A DNA stretch of 64,000 nucleotides from Mycolicibacterium sp. YH-1 (GCF_022557175.1 NZ_CP092915.1:6324001-6388000), one strand, 5' to 3'. Positions 8,505 through 16,788 are shown, counted from the stretch's first letter. A program made the numbers and translations. Notes: a model not told the origin generated them from the sequence alone.

Positions 8505-9574
8505 GTGAGCCTCACTCGCGGGTCCAGAGCCATGTAGAGCAGGTCAACCACCAGGTTGATCAGGATGTAGGCGAGCGAGACAAAGAGGCTCACTCCCATG
8601 ATCGCAGCGAGGTCACCGCTGGTCGCCGCGCGGTAGGCGTACGTTCCGAGACCCGGCCAGTTGAACACGGTTTCGATGAGGACTGTGCCGGCCAGCAAGG
8701 TGCCGAAGGCCACACCGGTCACAGTCACGATCGGTCCCGCAGCCGCGCGCAGAATGTACCGAAATGTCGTCTCGATTCCACTGAGCCCCTTGGCCTCTGC
8801 CGCGCGCACGTAGTCCTGCCCGATGACTTCGAGCACCGATGTGCGGGTGAACCGAATGATTAACCCCAAGGTATACACGCCCAGCACCACGGAGGGCAGC
8901 ACCAGGTGCGCGGCCGCCGACGACAGCGCGTGCCAGTCACCCGCCAGGAGGCTGTCAATGATCAGGAATCCCGTGATATCGGGTGGCGCAACGTATACCG
9001 AGTCCAGACGTCCTCCGCTGGGCAACCAGCCGAGCTTCGCGAAGAAGACGAACGACGCGACCAGGCCGAGCCAGAAGATTGGCGTACTGACACCGAGCAT
9101 GGCCACCATCCGCGCGAGGTGGTCAGGAAGTCTGTTACGCCGCAACGCTGCCCAGGTTCCCAATGCGACCCCCACCACCACCACGAACACCACGGCAGCG
9201 AACACCAGTTCCAGCGTCGCGGGCGCAAAGGCGCTGAGGTCCTCCACGACCGGCCGCTTGGTCTGTTGGGAGATGCCGAGATCTCCGTGCAGCAGGTTCT
9301 TCACGTAGTAGAAGTACTGCACGACCGCCGGCCGATCCAGGCCGTAGCGCGCCTCGTAGGCGGCCACGATCTCGGGATCGCTCGCGGCGCGGTCACCGAG
9401 GTTGGCGGCGGCAGCGTTGATCGGTACCACGTTGGTCAGCAGGAAGCTGATCACCGTGATGCCCACGGCGAGAACGGCAGTCAGACCGAGACGCCGCAGG
9501 ACAAAGCGGACCAGCGGCCTTCGCCGTCTGGGTGCCGGGGGCGCCTTTGGCGCAACGGGGCTGTCGATGACCAT
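8501..9574 (-). CDS. ABC transporter permease (DppB-like)
   Basis: A 357-residue membrane protein of the DppB/OppB family. Visible are RFVLRRLGLTAVLAVGITVISFLLTNVVP at the N-terminus, the ARYGLDRPAVVQYFYYVKNLLHGDLG signature and the EAA loop (VRAAEAKGLSGIETTFRYILR). Six hydrophobic segments follow the family pattern. Its N-terminus is about 40 residues longer than typical and rich in Pro/Arg. It starts 11 bp after the binding-protein gene. Confidence 0.94.
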   Translation of the reverse strand: MVIDSPVAPKAPPAPRRRRPLVRFVLRRLGLTAVLAVGITVISFLLTNVVPINAAAANLGDRAASDPEIVAAYEARYGLDRPAVVQYFYYVKNLLHGDLGISQQTKRPVVEDLSAFAPATLELVFAAVVFVVVVGVALGTWAALRRNRLPDHLARMVAMLGVSTPIFWLGLVASFVFFAKLGWLPSGGRLDSVYVAPPDITGFLIIDSLLAGDWHALSSAAAHLVLPSVVLGVYTLGLIIRFTRTSVLEVIGQDYVRAAEAKGLSGIETTFRYILRAAAGPIVTVTGVAFGTLLAGTVLIETVFNWPGLGTYAYRAATSGDLAAIMGVSLFVSLAYILINLVVDLLYMALDPRVRLT

Positions 9575-9585
9575 GGTGTGCCCCG

Positions 9586-11184
9586 TCAGCCTCGACCGAT
9601 CTCACCGAAGTTCGTACCGAGCGCCGGGTTGTAGTTCACACCGGTCAGATTCTTGTCGGCGACGACGTTCGCCGCGACACTGAGCACGGGGATGAAGTGG
9701 TTGGTGGCCTTGAGCGCTTGGTCCCATTCCTGGAACGCAGGCACCCGGTGCGCGTCATCCGTCGAGTTCGTGGCCCGCTTCGCCATTTCCAGCATCTGGG
9801 GGTCCTGTTCGGGCAACCAGTGAATGCGCTTGCCGAGCACTCCGCCGGGGTTGTAGATGAGGAACTGGCTCGGATCGGGATAGTCCGGCGGGTAGGGGTA
9901 CATCGCGGCCTGGGTCTTGCCCTCCTGGTAGCGGGTGCGCGTTACCGCCGTCGGACCAGGCTTGAGCGTGACCTTGACGCCGACCTCGGCGAGGCTGGAG
10001 GCGATGCGCTGGGCGAACGTGCCCATGTCCAGCCCGCCGACCTTGTAGTCGCTGCCGTACTCCAGCACGATCTCGGCGTCGTGTTGGCCGCTGGCCGCCA
10101 GCGCGGCCTTCGCCTTCTCGACGTCGCGTTTGGTGGCGAATTCTTCAGGTAGAGACGCGGTTACGCTGCGCGGGATTAGACCGGTGCCCTGCACCGAGCC
10201 CGGGCCCGCGAGTTGCAGCAGCCCGTCGTAGTCGATGCCGAGTGCGACCGCCCTGCGAAAGTCCGCGTTCGCCGTCGGTGAGTCCGCGAGGTTGGTGAGG
10301 GCGATGTAGACCACCTCCGGTGGCAAGCCGGAGTGCACCTGCACCTTGCTCTTGTCGACGTCGGCCGCCATCGGCGACGGCAGGTTGAGCGCTACGTCGG
10401 CATCGCCGTTCTGCACGTTGAGCGACTGCTGCTGAGGGCTGGAGGTACTGCGAAAGATCAGGCGGGTGAAGGTCGGCTGCTCGCCCCAGTACTTGTCGTT
10501 GGCCTTCAACACCAAGCGGGAGTTCGGTTCGTAGCTCTCCAGAACGTACTGGCCAGTGCCCATCGACAGCTTGTCGAACTCTGGGCCGGCCTTGTCCGCG
10601 CTAGACGCATCCGCTCCATCGCTCGCGCCGAGTTTCTTGGCCTCGGCCGCATTGATGACGCTGAAGTTGCCGGACGTCAGCATCACCGGAAGTTCCGGGC
10701 GCGGTGTCTCGGACGTCACCACCACCGTTGCATCGTCGGGAGCCGAAACCGCCAGGCCATCCATCAGATACGACGGACTCGCCTTGAGGTTCTTCAACCG
10801 GTTGAACGAGAACACCACGTCCTGCGACGTCATCGGCGTGCCGTCGGAGAACGTGACGTCGGGCTTGAGGCGGAAGGTGTAGGTCTTGGCGTCCGGTGAA
10901 CCCTCAAAGCTCTCGGCCAGCCGGGGCACTACCTCGGTGAGCGTTTCGCCTTTGAAGGAGACCAGTGTGTCGTAGGTGTGCAGCAGCGCGTTGGCGGCGG
11001 TGACGTCGAAGGCCTGCGCCGGGTCGAGCGTGCTGATGTTCGACACCTGGTCAATGACCAGGGTGTCCGCGGCCGCCGCATTCTGACTGGATCCGCCGCC
11101 ACACCCCACGGCGACGACCAAAGTGCTTGCCAGACATAGCGAGAGCAGAGTGCTGGCTCGGCGCTTGACCCAAGGGATTCCCAT
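9586..11184 (-). CDS. ABC transporter substrate-binding lipoprotein (SBP family 5)
   Basis: A 532-residue extracytoplasmic solute-binding protein of the peptide/nickel/opine family 5. The signal region VKRRASTLLSLCLASTLVVAVGC ends in a lipobox-like VGC, so it should be a membrane-anchored lipoprotein. Family motifs are ISTLDPAQAFDVTAANALLHTYDTLV, YTFRLKPDVTFSDGTPMTSQDVVFSF and AVALGIDYDGLL. I chose the ATG at 11184 because AGGAAG lies upstream and the signal peptide begins there. It is the first gene of the importer operon that continues into the Rieske dioxygenase genes, so the ligand may be the dioxygenase substrate or a conjugate of it. Confidence 0.93.
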   Translation of the reverse strand: MGIPWVKRRASTLLSLCLASTLVVAVGCGGGSSQNAAAADTLVIDQVSNISTLDPAQAFDVTAANALLHTYDTLVSFKGETLTEVVPRLAESFEGSPDAKTYTFRLKPDVTFSDGTPMTSQDVVFSFNRLKNLKASPSYLMDGLAVSAPDDATVVVTSETPRPELPVMLTSGNFSVINAAEAKKLGASDGADASSADKAGPEFDKLSMGTGQYVLESYEPNSRLVLKANDKYWGEQPTFTRLIFRSTSSPQQQSLNVQNGDADVALNLPSPMAADVDKSKVQVHSGLPPEVVYIALTNLADSPTANADFRRAVALGIDYDGLLQLAGPGSVQGTGLIPRSVTASLPEEFATKRDVEKAKAALAASGQHDAEIVLEYGSDYKVGGLDMGTFAQRIASSLAEVGVKVTLKPGPTAVTRTRYQEGKTQAAMYPYPPDYPDPSQFLIYNPGGVLGKRIHWLPEQDPQMLEMAKRATNSTDDAHRVPAFQEWDQALKATNHFIPVLSVAANVVADKNLTGVNYNPALGTNFGEIGRG

Positions 11185-11257
11185 GACCACCGCTTCCTGA
11201 TCGTTCTGCGAGAGCGAAACCGGCTGGGCTCTCACCTACAGAACAGCCAACGCGTTC

Positions 11258-11271
11258 GTGACGTGGGTCAC
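11258..11271. promoter_or_regulatory. Inverted repeat ahead of the importer/dioxygenase operon
   Basis: GTGAC and GTCAC arms are separated by GTGG, in the 177-bp gap upstream of the binding-lipoprotein gene. Position fits an operator for the operon, possibly for the PucR regulator encoded within it. The repeat is short, so this is tentative. Apart from this I see nothing gene-like in the gap. Confidence 0.35.
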
Positions 11272-11361
11272 CATGTGCGCCTGCACGGCGATTGGCTCGT
11301 GAGTCGTCGACGCGCACAGCGGCGCGGCCGTGGATCAGGGTTGGGTCGAACGAGTGCCGAA

Positions 11362-13038
11362 CTACTCCGAGCTGTCCTCGCCGTGCTTGGCGAGTTCACG
11401 CTTGAGGATCTTGCCCGTCGGGTTGCGCGGCAGCTCGGCGAGGAAGATCACCTCGCGCGGCACCTTGTACCGGGCCAGGTTGTCCTTGACGTAGGCCTTG
11501 ATGGCGTCCTCGTCGACGGTCGCGCCCTCGACCTTGACCACGAAGGCCCGCAGCCGGTGGCCCCACTCCTTGTCCTCGACACCGAGCGCGGTCGCCTCGA
11601 TGACGTCGGGGTGCCCGCTGATCAGATCCTCGACCTCGGCCGGGAAGACGTTCTCCCCACCGGAGACGATCATCTCGTCGTCGCGGCCGCTGACGTAGAG
11701 CAGGTCGTGCTCGTCGAAGTAGCCGACGTCACCGGATGACATGAGCCCATCGATGATCGCCTTGTGGCCGCCTCCGGTGTAACCCTCGAACGGGAATGTG
11801 TTGCCGACGAAGATGCGGCCCACCTCGCCCCGGGGGACCTCGTTGCCGTTGTCGTCGAAGAGCTTGACCTTCACACCCTTGATCACCGGGCCGACGGTTG
11901 ACGGGTTGATCGACAGATCCTTCGGCCGCGCGATGGTGACGAACGCGATCTCGGTCGACCCGTACAGGTTGTAGATGACCGGCCCGAGATCCCGCAGCGC
12001 GCGAGTGGCCAGCTCACCGCCCAGCTGCGATCCGGAGACGAAGACGATGCGCAGGCTCGACAGGTTGGGCTTGGGACTGGTCTTGTCCAGCTCATCGAGG
12101 ATGCGTGACAACATCACCGGCACCACGACCATCGCCGTCACGCGGTTCTTCTCGATGTCGGCGAGGACGTCGGCCGGCCTGAACCGCCGGCGCAGGACCA
12201 GCGTGCTGCCCAGCATCATCGCGATGGTGGCGTGCAGGAAACCGAGTGCGTGGAACATCGGTGCCGGCAGCGAGGTGACCTCACCGGCCTTGAACGGCAC
12301 GTGCGACAGCACGCCACCGATTGGGGCCAGCGACGGCGGGGCACTGCGGTTGGCGCCCTTGGGAGTACCGGTAGTGCCGCTGGTGAGGATGATGATCTTG
12401 GAGTGGCGGCTGGCCTTCGGCGGGGTAGCACTCTTGCTCCGCGCGATCAGGTCGGCCAGCGTCTCGTCGGTGCTCTCCGACGGTGCGTCCTTATCGGGGT
12501 TGGTCGGCAACGCCCGCAGCCTGCCAAGCGGCGGGTCGGCCGATGCGACGGCGCTGGTGTACTCGTCGTCGAAGATGATCAGCTTGGCTCCCTCGCGCTC
12601 GGAGACCTCCTTGATCTGCGGGCCGGAGAACTCGCTGTTGAGCAGGATCAGCCGGGCACCGACCTTGGCGGCGCCGTAGAGCGCGACCAGGAACCACCGG
12701 TGGTTGCGGATCAGCATCGCGACCCCGTCACCACCCCGCACGCCCATCGCCAGAAGTCCGTTGGCAACGGCGTTGGCGGCGTCGTCGAGTTCCTTGAATG
12801 TCATCTCACCGTCGTCGTCGATGACGGCGGCCCGGTTCGGCGTGCGACGAGCGTTGAGTGCGGGAATCATGCCGATCTCGCCCCACCTGCGGATATCGGC
12901 CAGCATCGCGGCGATGTTCTGCGGAGCTTCCAGCTTCAGTGCGCCGGCCTCGAACATCTTGCGGGCGTAGTGCAGTTCAGCAGCACCGCGCTCCGCGTAC
13001 TGCTGCACCTTCGCCGGCAGGTCAGAGAGGTTCACCAT
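11362..13038 (-). CDS. fadD2: Acyl-CoA synthetase, FadD2-like
   Basis: A 558-residue ANL-superfamily enzyme that adenylates a fatty acid and transfers it to CoA. The P-loop LTSGTTGTPKG is at residues 219-228, the YGSTE motif near 345, the hinge Asp in SGRDDEM, and the catalytic Lys in PTGKILKREL near the C-terminus. The sequence (ELHYARKMFE..., ALNARRTPNRAAVIDD) and the divergent PolD2-like neighbour match, from memory, the M. tuberculosis fadD2-Rv0269c arrangement. The ATG follows a TAGGGT box by 6 nt, so the mRNA is probably leaderless. Chain-length specificity is not readable. Confidence 0.85.
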   Translation of the reverse strand: MVNLSDLPAKVQQYAERGAAELHYARKMFEAGALKLEAPQNIAAMLADIRRWGEIGMIPALNARRTPNRAAVIDDDGEMTFKELDDAANAVANGLLAMGVRGGDGVAMLIRNHRWFLVALYGAAKVGARLILLNSEFSGPQIKEVSEREGAKLIIFDDEYTSAVASADPPLGRLRALPTNPDKDAPSESTDETLADLIARSKSATPPKASRHSKIIILTSGTTGTPKGANRSAPPSLAPIGGVLSHVPFKAGEVTSLPAPMFHALGFLHATIAMMLGSTLVLRRRFRPADVLADIEKNRVTAMVVVPVMLSRILDELDKTSPKPNLSSLRIVFVSGSQLGGELATRALRDLGPVIYNLYGSTEIAFVTIARPKDLSINPSTVGPVIKGVKVKLFDDNGNEVPRGEVGRIFVGNTFPFEGYTGGGHKAIIDGLMSSGDVGYFDEHDLLYVSGRDDEMIVSGGENVFPAEVEDLISGHPDVIEATALGVEDKEWGHRLRAFVVKVEGATVDEDAIKAYVKDNLARYKVPREVIFLAELPRNPTGKILKRELAKHGEDSSE

Positions 13039-13044
13039 GCAACC

Positions 13045-13050
13045 ACCCTA
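13045..13050 (-). promoter_or_regulatory. Probable -10 box of fadD2 (leaderless)
   Basis: TAGGGT on the minus strand lies 6 nt before the ATG, the spacing expected when transcription starts at the A of the start codon. No clear -35 element is visible. Confidence 0.5.
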
Positions 13051-13096
13051 TGTGACGCACATCGCACTAGGTCCAGAACTGCACGGCGCTCGCGCC

Positions 13097-13102
13097 TACG
13101 AT
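13097..13102 (+). promoter_or_regulatory. Probable -10 box of the PolD2-like gene (leaderless)
   Basis: TACGAT lies 6 nt before the ATG at 13109, and no Shine-Dalgarno sequence is present. Together with the box for fadD2 it forms a compact divergent promoter pair with only 70 bp between start codons. Confidence 0.5.
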
Positions 13103-13108
13103 GGCGAC

Positions 13109-14341
13109 ATGCCCGCGCCACTCTCCCTGGAGGTGGGCGGACGCACGCTTTCGGTCACCAACCCGGACAAGGTGGTCTTTCCAGACGCGGGGGTCACCAA
13201 GCGCGATCTCGTCGAGTACTACCTGTCGGTGGCCGACGGTGCGCTGCGCGGCGTGACGGGTCGGCCGATGATTCTCAAGCGGTTCGTCAAGGGCATCTCC
13301 GAGGAGGCCATCTTCCAGAAGCGCGCTCCGGAGAAGCGGCCCGACTGGATCGAGGTCGCCGAGCTGAAGTACGCCTCGGGCACCTCGGCCAAGGAGGCCG
13401 TGATCCGCGAGACCGCCGGGCTGGTGTGGGCGGTCAACCTGGGCTGCGTCGACCTCAATCCGCACCCGGTGCAGGCCGAGGACCTCGACCATCCCGATGA
13501 GCTGCGCGTCGACCTCGATCCGATGCCGGGCGTCGAGTGGCCGCAGATAGTCGAGGTCGCCCTGGTGGTGCGTGACGTGCTCGCCGACTACGGGCTGACC
13601 GCCTGGCCCAAGACGTCAGGGTCGCGGGGTTTCCACATCTACGCGCGCATCCACCCGCAGTGGCCGTACAAACAGGTGAGGCTGGCCGCCGAGACCATCG
13701 CCCGCGAGGTCGAACTGCGCGCACCCCACCTGGCCACCAGCCGCTGGTGGAAGGAGGAGCGCGAGGGCGTGTTCGTCGACTTCAACCAGAACGCCAAGGA
13801 CCGCACGGTCGCCTCGGCGTACTCGGTGCGTTCACGGCCCGACGCCAGGGTGTCCACTCCCCTGCTGTGGGACGAGGTGCCCGATTGCCGTCCCGAGGCG
13901 TTCACGGTCGCGACGGTGCCTGCCCGCTTCGCGGAGATGGGCGATCCGTGGGAGGGCATGGACGACGCGCCCGGTGGACTCGACGCCCTTCTGGAGCGCG
14001 CCGCGGAACTGGGCCCGGCCGACAAGGCGCCCAAGGGAGCCCGGCGGTCGAAGGACGGCCGCCGAGAATCGACGATGCCGCTCATCGAGATCGCCCGGAC
14101 GAAGACCAAGGACGAGGCGATGTCCGCGCTGGGGGTGTGGAAGTCCAAGTTCCCCGATGCCGCCGAACACCTCGAGGCGATCGACGTTCTCGTCGACGGT
14201 ATGCGCGGGCCGAGTTCCATCTGGTACCGCATCCGGATCAACCTGCAGCACGTGCCCGAGGGACTGCGCCCGCCGCAGGAGGACCTCATCGCCGACTACT
14301 CGCCGTGGGAGAACTACTCGGGCACGCAGGGACGACCCTGA
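13109..14341 (+). CDS. polD2: LigD-type polymerase/primase-domain protein (PolD2-like)
   Basis: A stand-alone archaeo-eukaryotic-primase-superfamily polymerase of about 410 residues, related to the POL domain of the NHEJ ligase LigD. The first metal-binding pair is D135-x-D137 in RVDLDPMP, the third acidic residue is D224 in VFVDFNQNAKDRT, and SGSRGFHIYARI is the nucleotide-binding His motif. No ligase or phosphoesterase domain is attached. Such proteins add or fill in nucleotides at DNA ends with low fidelity and often prefer ribonucleotides. I chose the ATG at 13109 because family similarity starts with PLSLEVGGRTLSVTNPDKVVFP and a leaderless -10 box precedes it. The FadD2-like neighbour supports the PolD2 name. 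Confidence 0.85.
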   Translation: MPAPLSLEVGGRTLSVTNPDKVVFPDAGVTKRDLVEYYLSVADGALRGVTGRPMILKRFVKGISEEAIFQKRAPEKRPDWIEVAELKYASGTSAKEAVIRETAGLVWAVNLGCVDLNPHPVQAEDLDHPDELRVDLDPMPGVEWPQIVEVALVVRDVLADYGLTAWPKTSGSRGFHIYARIHPQWPYKQVRLAAETIAREVELRAPHLATSRWWKEEREGVFVDFNQNAKDRTVASAYSVRSRPDARVSTPLLWDEVPDCRPEAFTVATVPARFAEMGDPWEGMDDAPGGLDALLERAAELGPADKAPKGARRSKDGRRESTMPLIEIARTKTKDEAMSALGVWKSKFPDAAEHLEAIDVLVDGMRGPSSIWYRIRINLQHVPEGLRPPQEDLIADYSPWENYSGTQGRP

Positions 14342-14489
14342 GTATCCCCTGAGGATTTGCTGCCGCTCGGCGCGACTTCTTAGCAACTGTTTAGGGCTAA
14401 CTCCCCAGTACCTTAACTTCGCTCAATAACTTGGGCAGTACGTCGAAGACAGCAGCCACCTTTGACAAGGCATCGAAGGGAGACTGAAC

Positions 14490-14945
14490 ATGGGAACCAC
14501 AACCCACGTGTCGGCTTCGAAATCACCGTTCCGGTACGGCAATCCATCGATCGACTGTGCGGGCGCCGAAGTGCACACGCTGTGCAGGCAGCTCGCCTCC
14601 ATCATGTCGATCACGGGTGACGTCGATGGGTTCAACGTCGATTGCCTGAGTGAGCGTGCACGGCACTGCGTCATTCCGGAGAAGGCTTTCGTCCTCGATC
14701 TCAGTGGCGTGACATCGTTCGCCAGTCAAGGAATCGCTCTGTTGGATGCCATCGATCAGGCCTGCTCCGACGCGGGTGTCGAGTGGTCGCTGGTCGCCCA
14801 CGAGCCCATCTCCGATGCGCTGCGCGTGCATGCCGAGGATCCCCGCCTGCCGATTGCCGAGTCGATTCCCGAAGCACTGCAGCATTTCTCGGAAGTCGCC
14901 TTTGAACGCCGGCGCCTCCTACCCCTGCTCACCAAGTCCGCCTAG
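14490..14945 (+). CDS. STAS-domain protein (anti-sigma-factor antagonist-like)
   Basis: A 151-residue protein whose second half is a STAS domain: FVLDLSGVTSFASQGIALLDAIDQACSDAGVEWSLVA. The Ser in FASQG aligns with the phosphorylated Ser of SpoIIAA-type antagonists, so phosphorylation-controlled binding to an anti-sigma factor is plausible. Mycobacteria carry several such proteins around SigF. The first 45 residues have no clear family. A GAAGGGA ribosome binding site precedes the ATG. In the 148-bp gap upstream I could not find a convincing SigF-type promoter. It is followed directly by a 21-codon ORF. Confidence 0.75.
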   Translation: MGTTTHVSASKSPFRYGNPSIDCAGAEVHTLCRQLASIMSITGDVDGFNVDCLSERARHCVIPEKAFVLDLSGVTSFASQGIALLDAIDQACSDAGVEWSLVAHEPISDALRVHAEDPRLPIAESIPEALQHFSEVAFERRRLLPLLTKSA

Positions 14946-14962
14946 CCGAGAGGATTGAACAC

Positions 14963-15028
14963 ATGTTGCTCGACATCCGTTGGCTTGCACACCTGCTGCG
15001 TAACCGCCGCAGGCACGTGACGCCCTAA
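14963..15028 (+). CDS. Possible 21-residue basic small protein
   Basis: ATG at 14963 preceded by AGAGGA with 8-bp spacing, 17 bp after the STAS stop, ending TAA. The product MLLDIRWLAHLLRNRRRHVTP is a short amphipathic Leu/Arg/His-rich peptide. The good ribosome binding site and placement argue for translation with the STAS gene; the short length means conservation is needed to decide. Its last 4 bp overlap the stop of the convergent gene. Confidence 0.35.
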   Translation: MLLDIRWLAHLLRNRRRHVTP

Positions 15029-15708
15029 GTGACGGCGGCCGCCACCGCGGCCGGTATGGCGGTCTGTCCGCCGATCAGTTCAAAGGTCCGCCCCGCCGTA
15101 TCCGGCGTGTCCAGGACCTCTACCAGCACTGCCGCCACGTCCTGACGGGGAATGCTGCCCCGCCCTGTGGCCTCAGCGATGGTGACCAGGCCCGTTCCCG
15201 CCTCATCGGTGAGCAGGCCTGGTCGGACGATCGTCGTGGCGAGTTCGCCGCGCGCCCGCACGGCGTTATCCGCATCGGCCTTGGCCCGCAGGTACGCCGC
15301 GAAGACGGGATCCGCCCCGCTCTCATCGGCGCGTGTCTCGTCGGCGCGTGAGTCCGCGCCCATCGCGGAGATCATGACGTAGCGGGGCACTCCTGCGGCG
15401 ACCGCCGCGTCAGCGAGCAGGATCGCGGCATCGCGGTCGACGGTCTCCTTGCGCGCCGCGCCACTGCCTGGTCCGGCCCCAGCCGCGAACACCACGGCGT
15501 CGGCACCCCGCAGATGCTCTGTCACATCGGCGACCGACGAGTTCTCCAGGTCGACCACGGCGGCCTCGGCACCCGCCGCCTCGAGGTCGGCAACGTGCGC
15601 CGGGTTTCGGACAAGGCCGACCACGGAGTCGCCGCGGTCGGCGAGGAGGCGTTCGAGGAGCAACGCGATCTTTCCGTGCCCGCCTGCGATGACGATGCGC
15701 CTACTCAT
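15025..15708 (-). CDS. NAD(P)-binding oxidoreductase (atypical SDR, NAD(P)H-binding)
   Basis: A 227-residue Rossmann protein of the NmrA/YwnB-like atypical SDR group. The dinucleotide motif is IVIAGGHGKIA near the N-terminus, followed by LVRNPAHVADLEAAG, DAVVFAAGAG and YVMISAMGAD; AYLRAKADAD provides the Lys-containing helix and TIVRPGLLTDE the C-terminal motif. It probably reduces or binds a small substrate with NAD(P)H; no specific substrate is evident. Its ATG overlaps the stop of the VOC gene upstream (ATGA), so the two are co-transcribed. Confidence 0.85.
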   Translation of the reverse strand: MSRRIVIAGGHGKIALLLERLLADRGDSVVGLVRNPAHVADLEAAGAEAAVVDLENSSVADVTEHLRGADAVVFAAGAGPGSGAARKETVDRDAAILLADAAVAAGVPRYVMISAMGADSRADETRADESGADPVFAAYLRAKADADNAVRARGELATTIVRPGLLTDEAGTGLVTIAEATGRGSIPRQDVAAVLVEVLDTPDTAGRTFELIGGQTAIPAAVAAAVT

Positions 15709-16136
15709 GACGCGAACACCTGGTCGTCATCGGCGAATGCCTTGAATTCCAATGCATTTCCCGCAGGGTCGTGAAGGAACATGGTCCACTGCTCTCCCGG
15801 CTGGCCCTCGAAACGCACGTAGGGCTCGATGACGAACTCGATACCAGCGGTGCGTAGCCGGTCGGCGAGCTCGTGAAACCTCGGCACGGTCAGGATGAGC
15901 CCGAAGTGCGGTACCGGCACGTCGTGTCCGTCGACCGGGTTGTGAATCGGGACAGCACGCCCAGGCGCGAGGTGCGTGACGAGCTGGTGGCCGTGCAGAT
16001 TCCAGTCCACCCACGTCTCGGCGCTGCGGCCCTGCTCGAGGCCGAGGACATCGCCGTAGAACCGCATCGCGTCCGACAGGTCGTCGACGGGCATGGCCAG
16101 GTGAAACCGGGGAATCGGCGAGGAGAGGACGGTCAT
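15705..16136 (-). CDS. VOC-family (glyoxalase/dioxygenase fold) protein
   Basis: A 143-residue vicinal-oxygen-chelate protein with two beta-alpha-beta-beta-beta halves. It starts PRFHLAMPVDDLSDAMRFYGDVLGL and contains HFGLILTVPRFHELADRL, with TMFLHDPAGNALEFKAF at the C-terminus. Potential metal ligands are His in RFHLAM, His in VPHFGL and Glu in ALEFK. The ATG at 16136 fits the family start; the longer open frame upstream is unsupported. It is coupled to the downstream NAD(P)-binding gene by an ATGA overlap. Substrate unknown. Confidence 0.85.
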   Translation of the reverse strand: MTVLSSPIPRFHLAMPVDDLSDAMRFYGDVLGLEQGRSAETWVDWNLHGHQLVTHLAPGRAVPIHNPVDGHDVPVPHFGLILTVPRFHELADRLRTAGIEFVIEPYVRFEGQPGEQWTMFLHDPAGNALEFKAFADDDQVFAS

Positions 16137-16232
16137 GGCGGGCTCACAGACTGTTGACGGGGCTACTCGACCAACGCCCCACCCGATTGCCCTGTTCCGG
16201 ATGCGCCGTTGTACGGACGTGTCGTATGGCTT

Positions 16233-16250
16233 ACCGTTGGGCTGACCGTT
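16233..16250. repeat. ACCGTT direct repeat upstream of the hypothetical gene
   Basis: Two ACCGTT units start 12 bp apart in the 142-bp divergent intergenic region. The near-helical phasing could mark a regulator site or simply promoter hexamer similarity. No regulator is encoded next to it. Confidence 0.25.
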
Positions 16251-16278
16251 AGCGGATTCGACGGAGGGTTTCGGGCCG

Positions 16279-16746
16279 ATGAACAACGAGGACGCGGTAC
16301 GAGCACCCTTCCTGCGGGTGACAGCGCCTAACGTCGCCGACGCGGTCCGATCAGCGGGCGGGTTGATGTTCGACCGGGCCAGGCTGGGGTGGCGGGTGAC
16401 TGTCTCGGTATCCGAGGACCAGGACACCCGAGCCCTGCGAGTTCTCGGTGCCGAGGTCGACCAACCGACGGACGATCCACTCCCGGCCAGCTCACGCCCG
16501 GCCGATTCACGCGACGGACCGGCGGCGCTGACGGCGGAGTCCGCCGAGGTCACGGTGTGGGGGGCGGCGCTGCCCGTCGACAATGACAGCTCGGTGGTGA
16601 GCTATCGCCTCAGCCGCGCTGCCCAGGTCTTCAAGGCCCAGGCGCTCATCGCGGCTGGTCTCGCCGAGGCGGTCGAGCCGACGGAGACGTTCTCGACGCC
16701 GTGCCCGCCGCACGTCATCGCGTCGGATCTCACAGTCGCGGGATAA
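16279..16746 (+). CDS. Conserved-looking hypothetical protein
   Basis: I do not recognise the family of this 155-residue protein. It is acidic, lacks a signal peptide or membrane segment, and has two parts: an N-terminal FLRVTAPNVADAVRSAGGLMFDRARLGWRVTVSV region and a C-terminal YRLSRAAQVFKAQAL helix, separated by a Pro/Ser/Asp-rich linker. Coding is supported by strong third-position GC bias and a GGAGG upstream. A fragment resembling its C-terminal helix occurs near 47396. A hairpin follows the stop codon. Confidence 0.65.
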   Translation: MNNEDAVRAPFLRVTAPNVADAVRSAGGLMFDRARLGWRVTVSVSEDQDTRALRVLGAEVDQPTDDPLPASSRPADSRDGPAALTAESAEVTVWGAALPVDNDSSVVSYRLSRAAQVFKAQALIAAGLAEAVEPTETFSTPCPPHVIASDLTVAG

Positions 16747-16764
16747 GCCGCGGGATAGGGAGTG

Positions 16765-16788
16765 CCCGGGTCACGCCTCGTGCCCGGG
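16765..16788. terminator. GC-rich hairpin between convergent genes
   Basis: Two CCCGGG units pair around an inner CAC/GTG pair with a 5-nt loop, giving roughly a 9-bp stem with one bulge. It lies exactly where the hypothetical gene and the flavin-reductase gene converge and overlaps the latter's stop codon. No U-tract follows, as is usual for mycobacterial terminators. Confidence 0.5.

Noticed and set aside
12232..13500. A 422-codon plus-strand frame across fadD2 and the start of the polymerase gene
   Set aside because: Low-complexity Arg/Gly translation, crossing a strong divergent promoter region; both real genes are recognisable.
14342..14489. SigF-type promoter (GTTT-N16-GGGTA) before the STAS gene
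   Set aside because: A GTTT is present near 14389 but no GGGTA at the required spacing.
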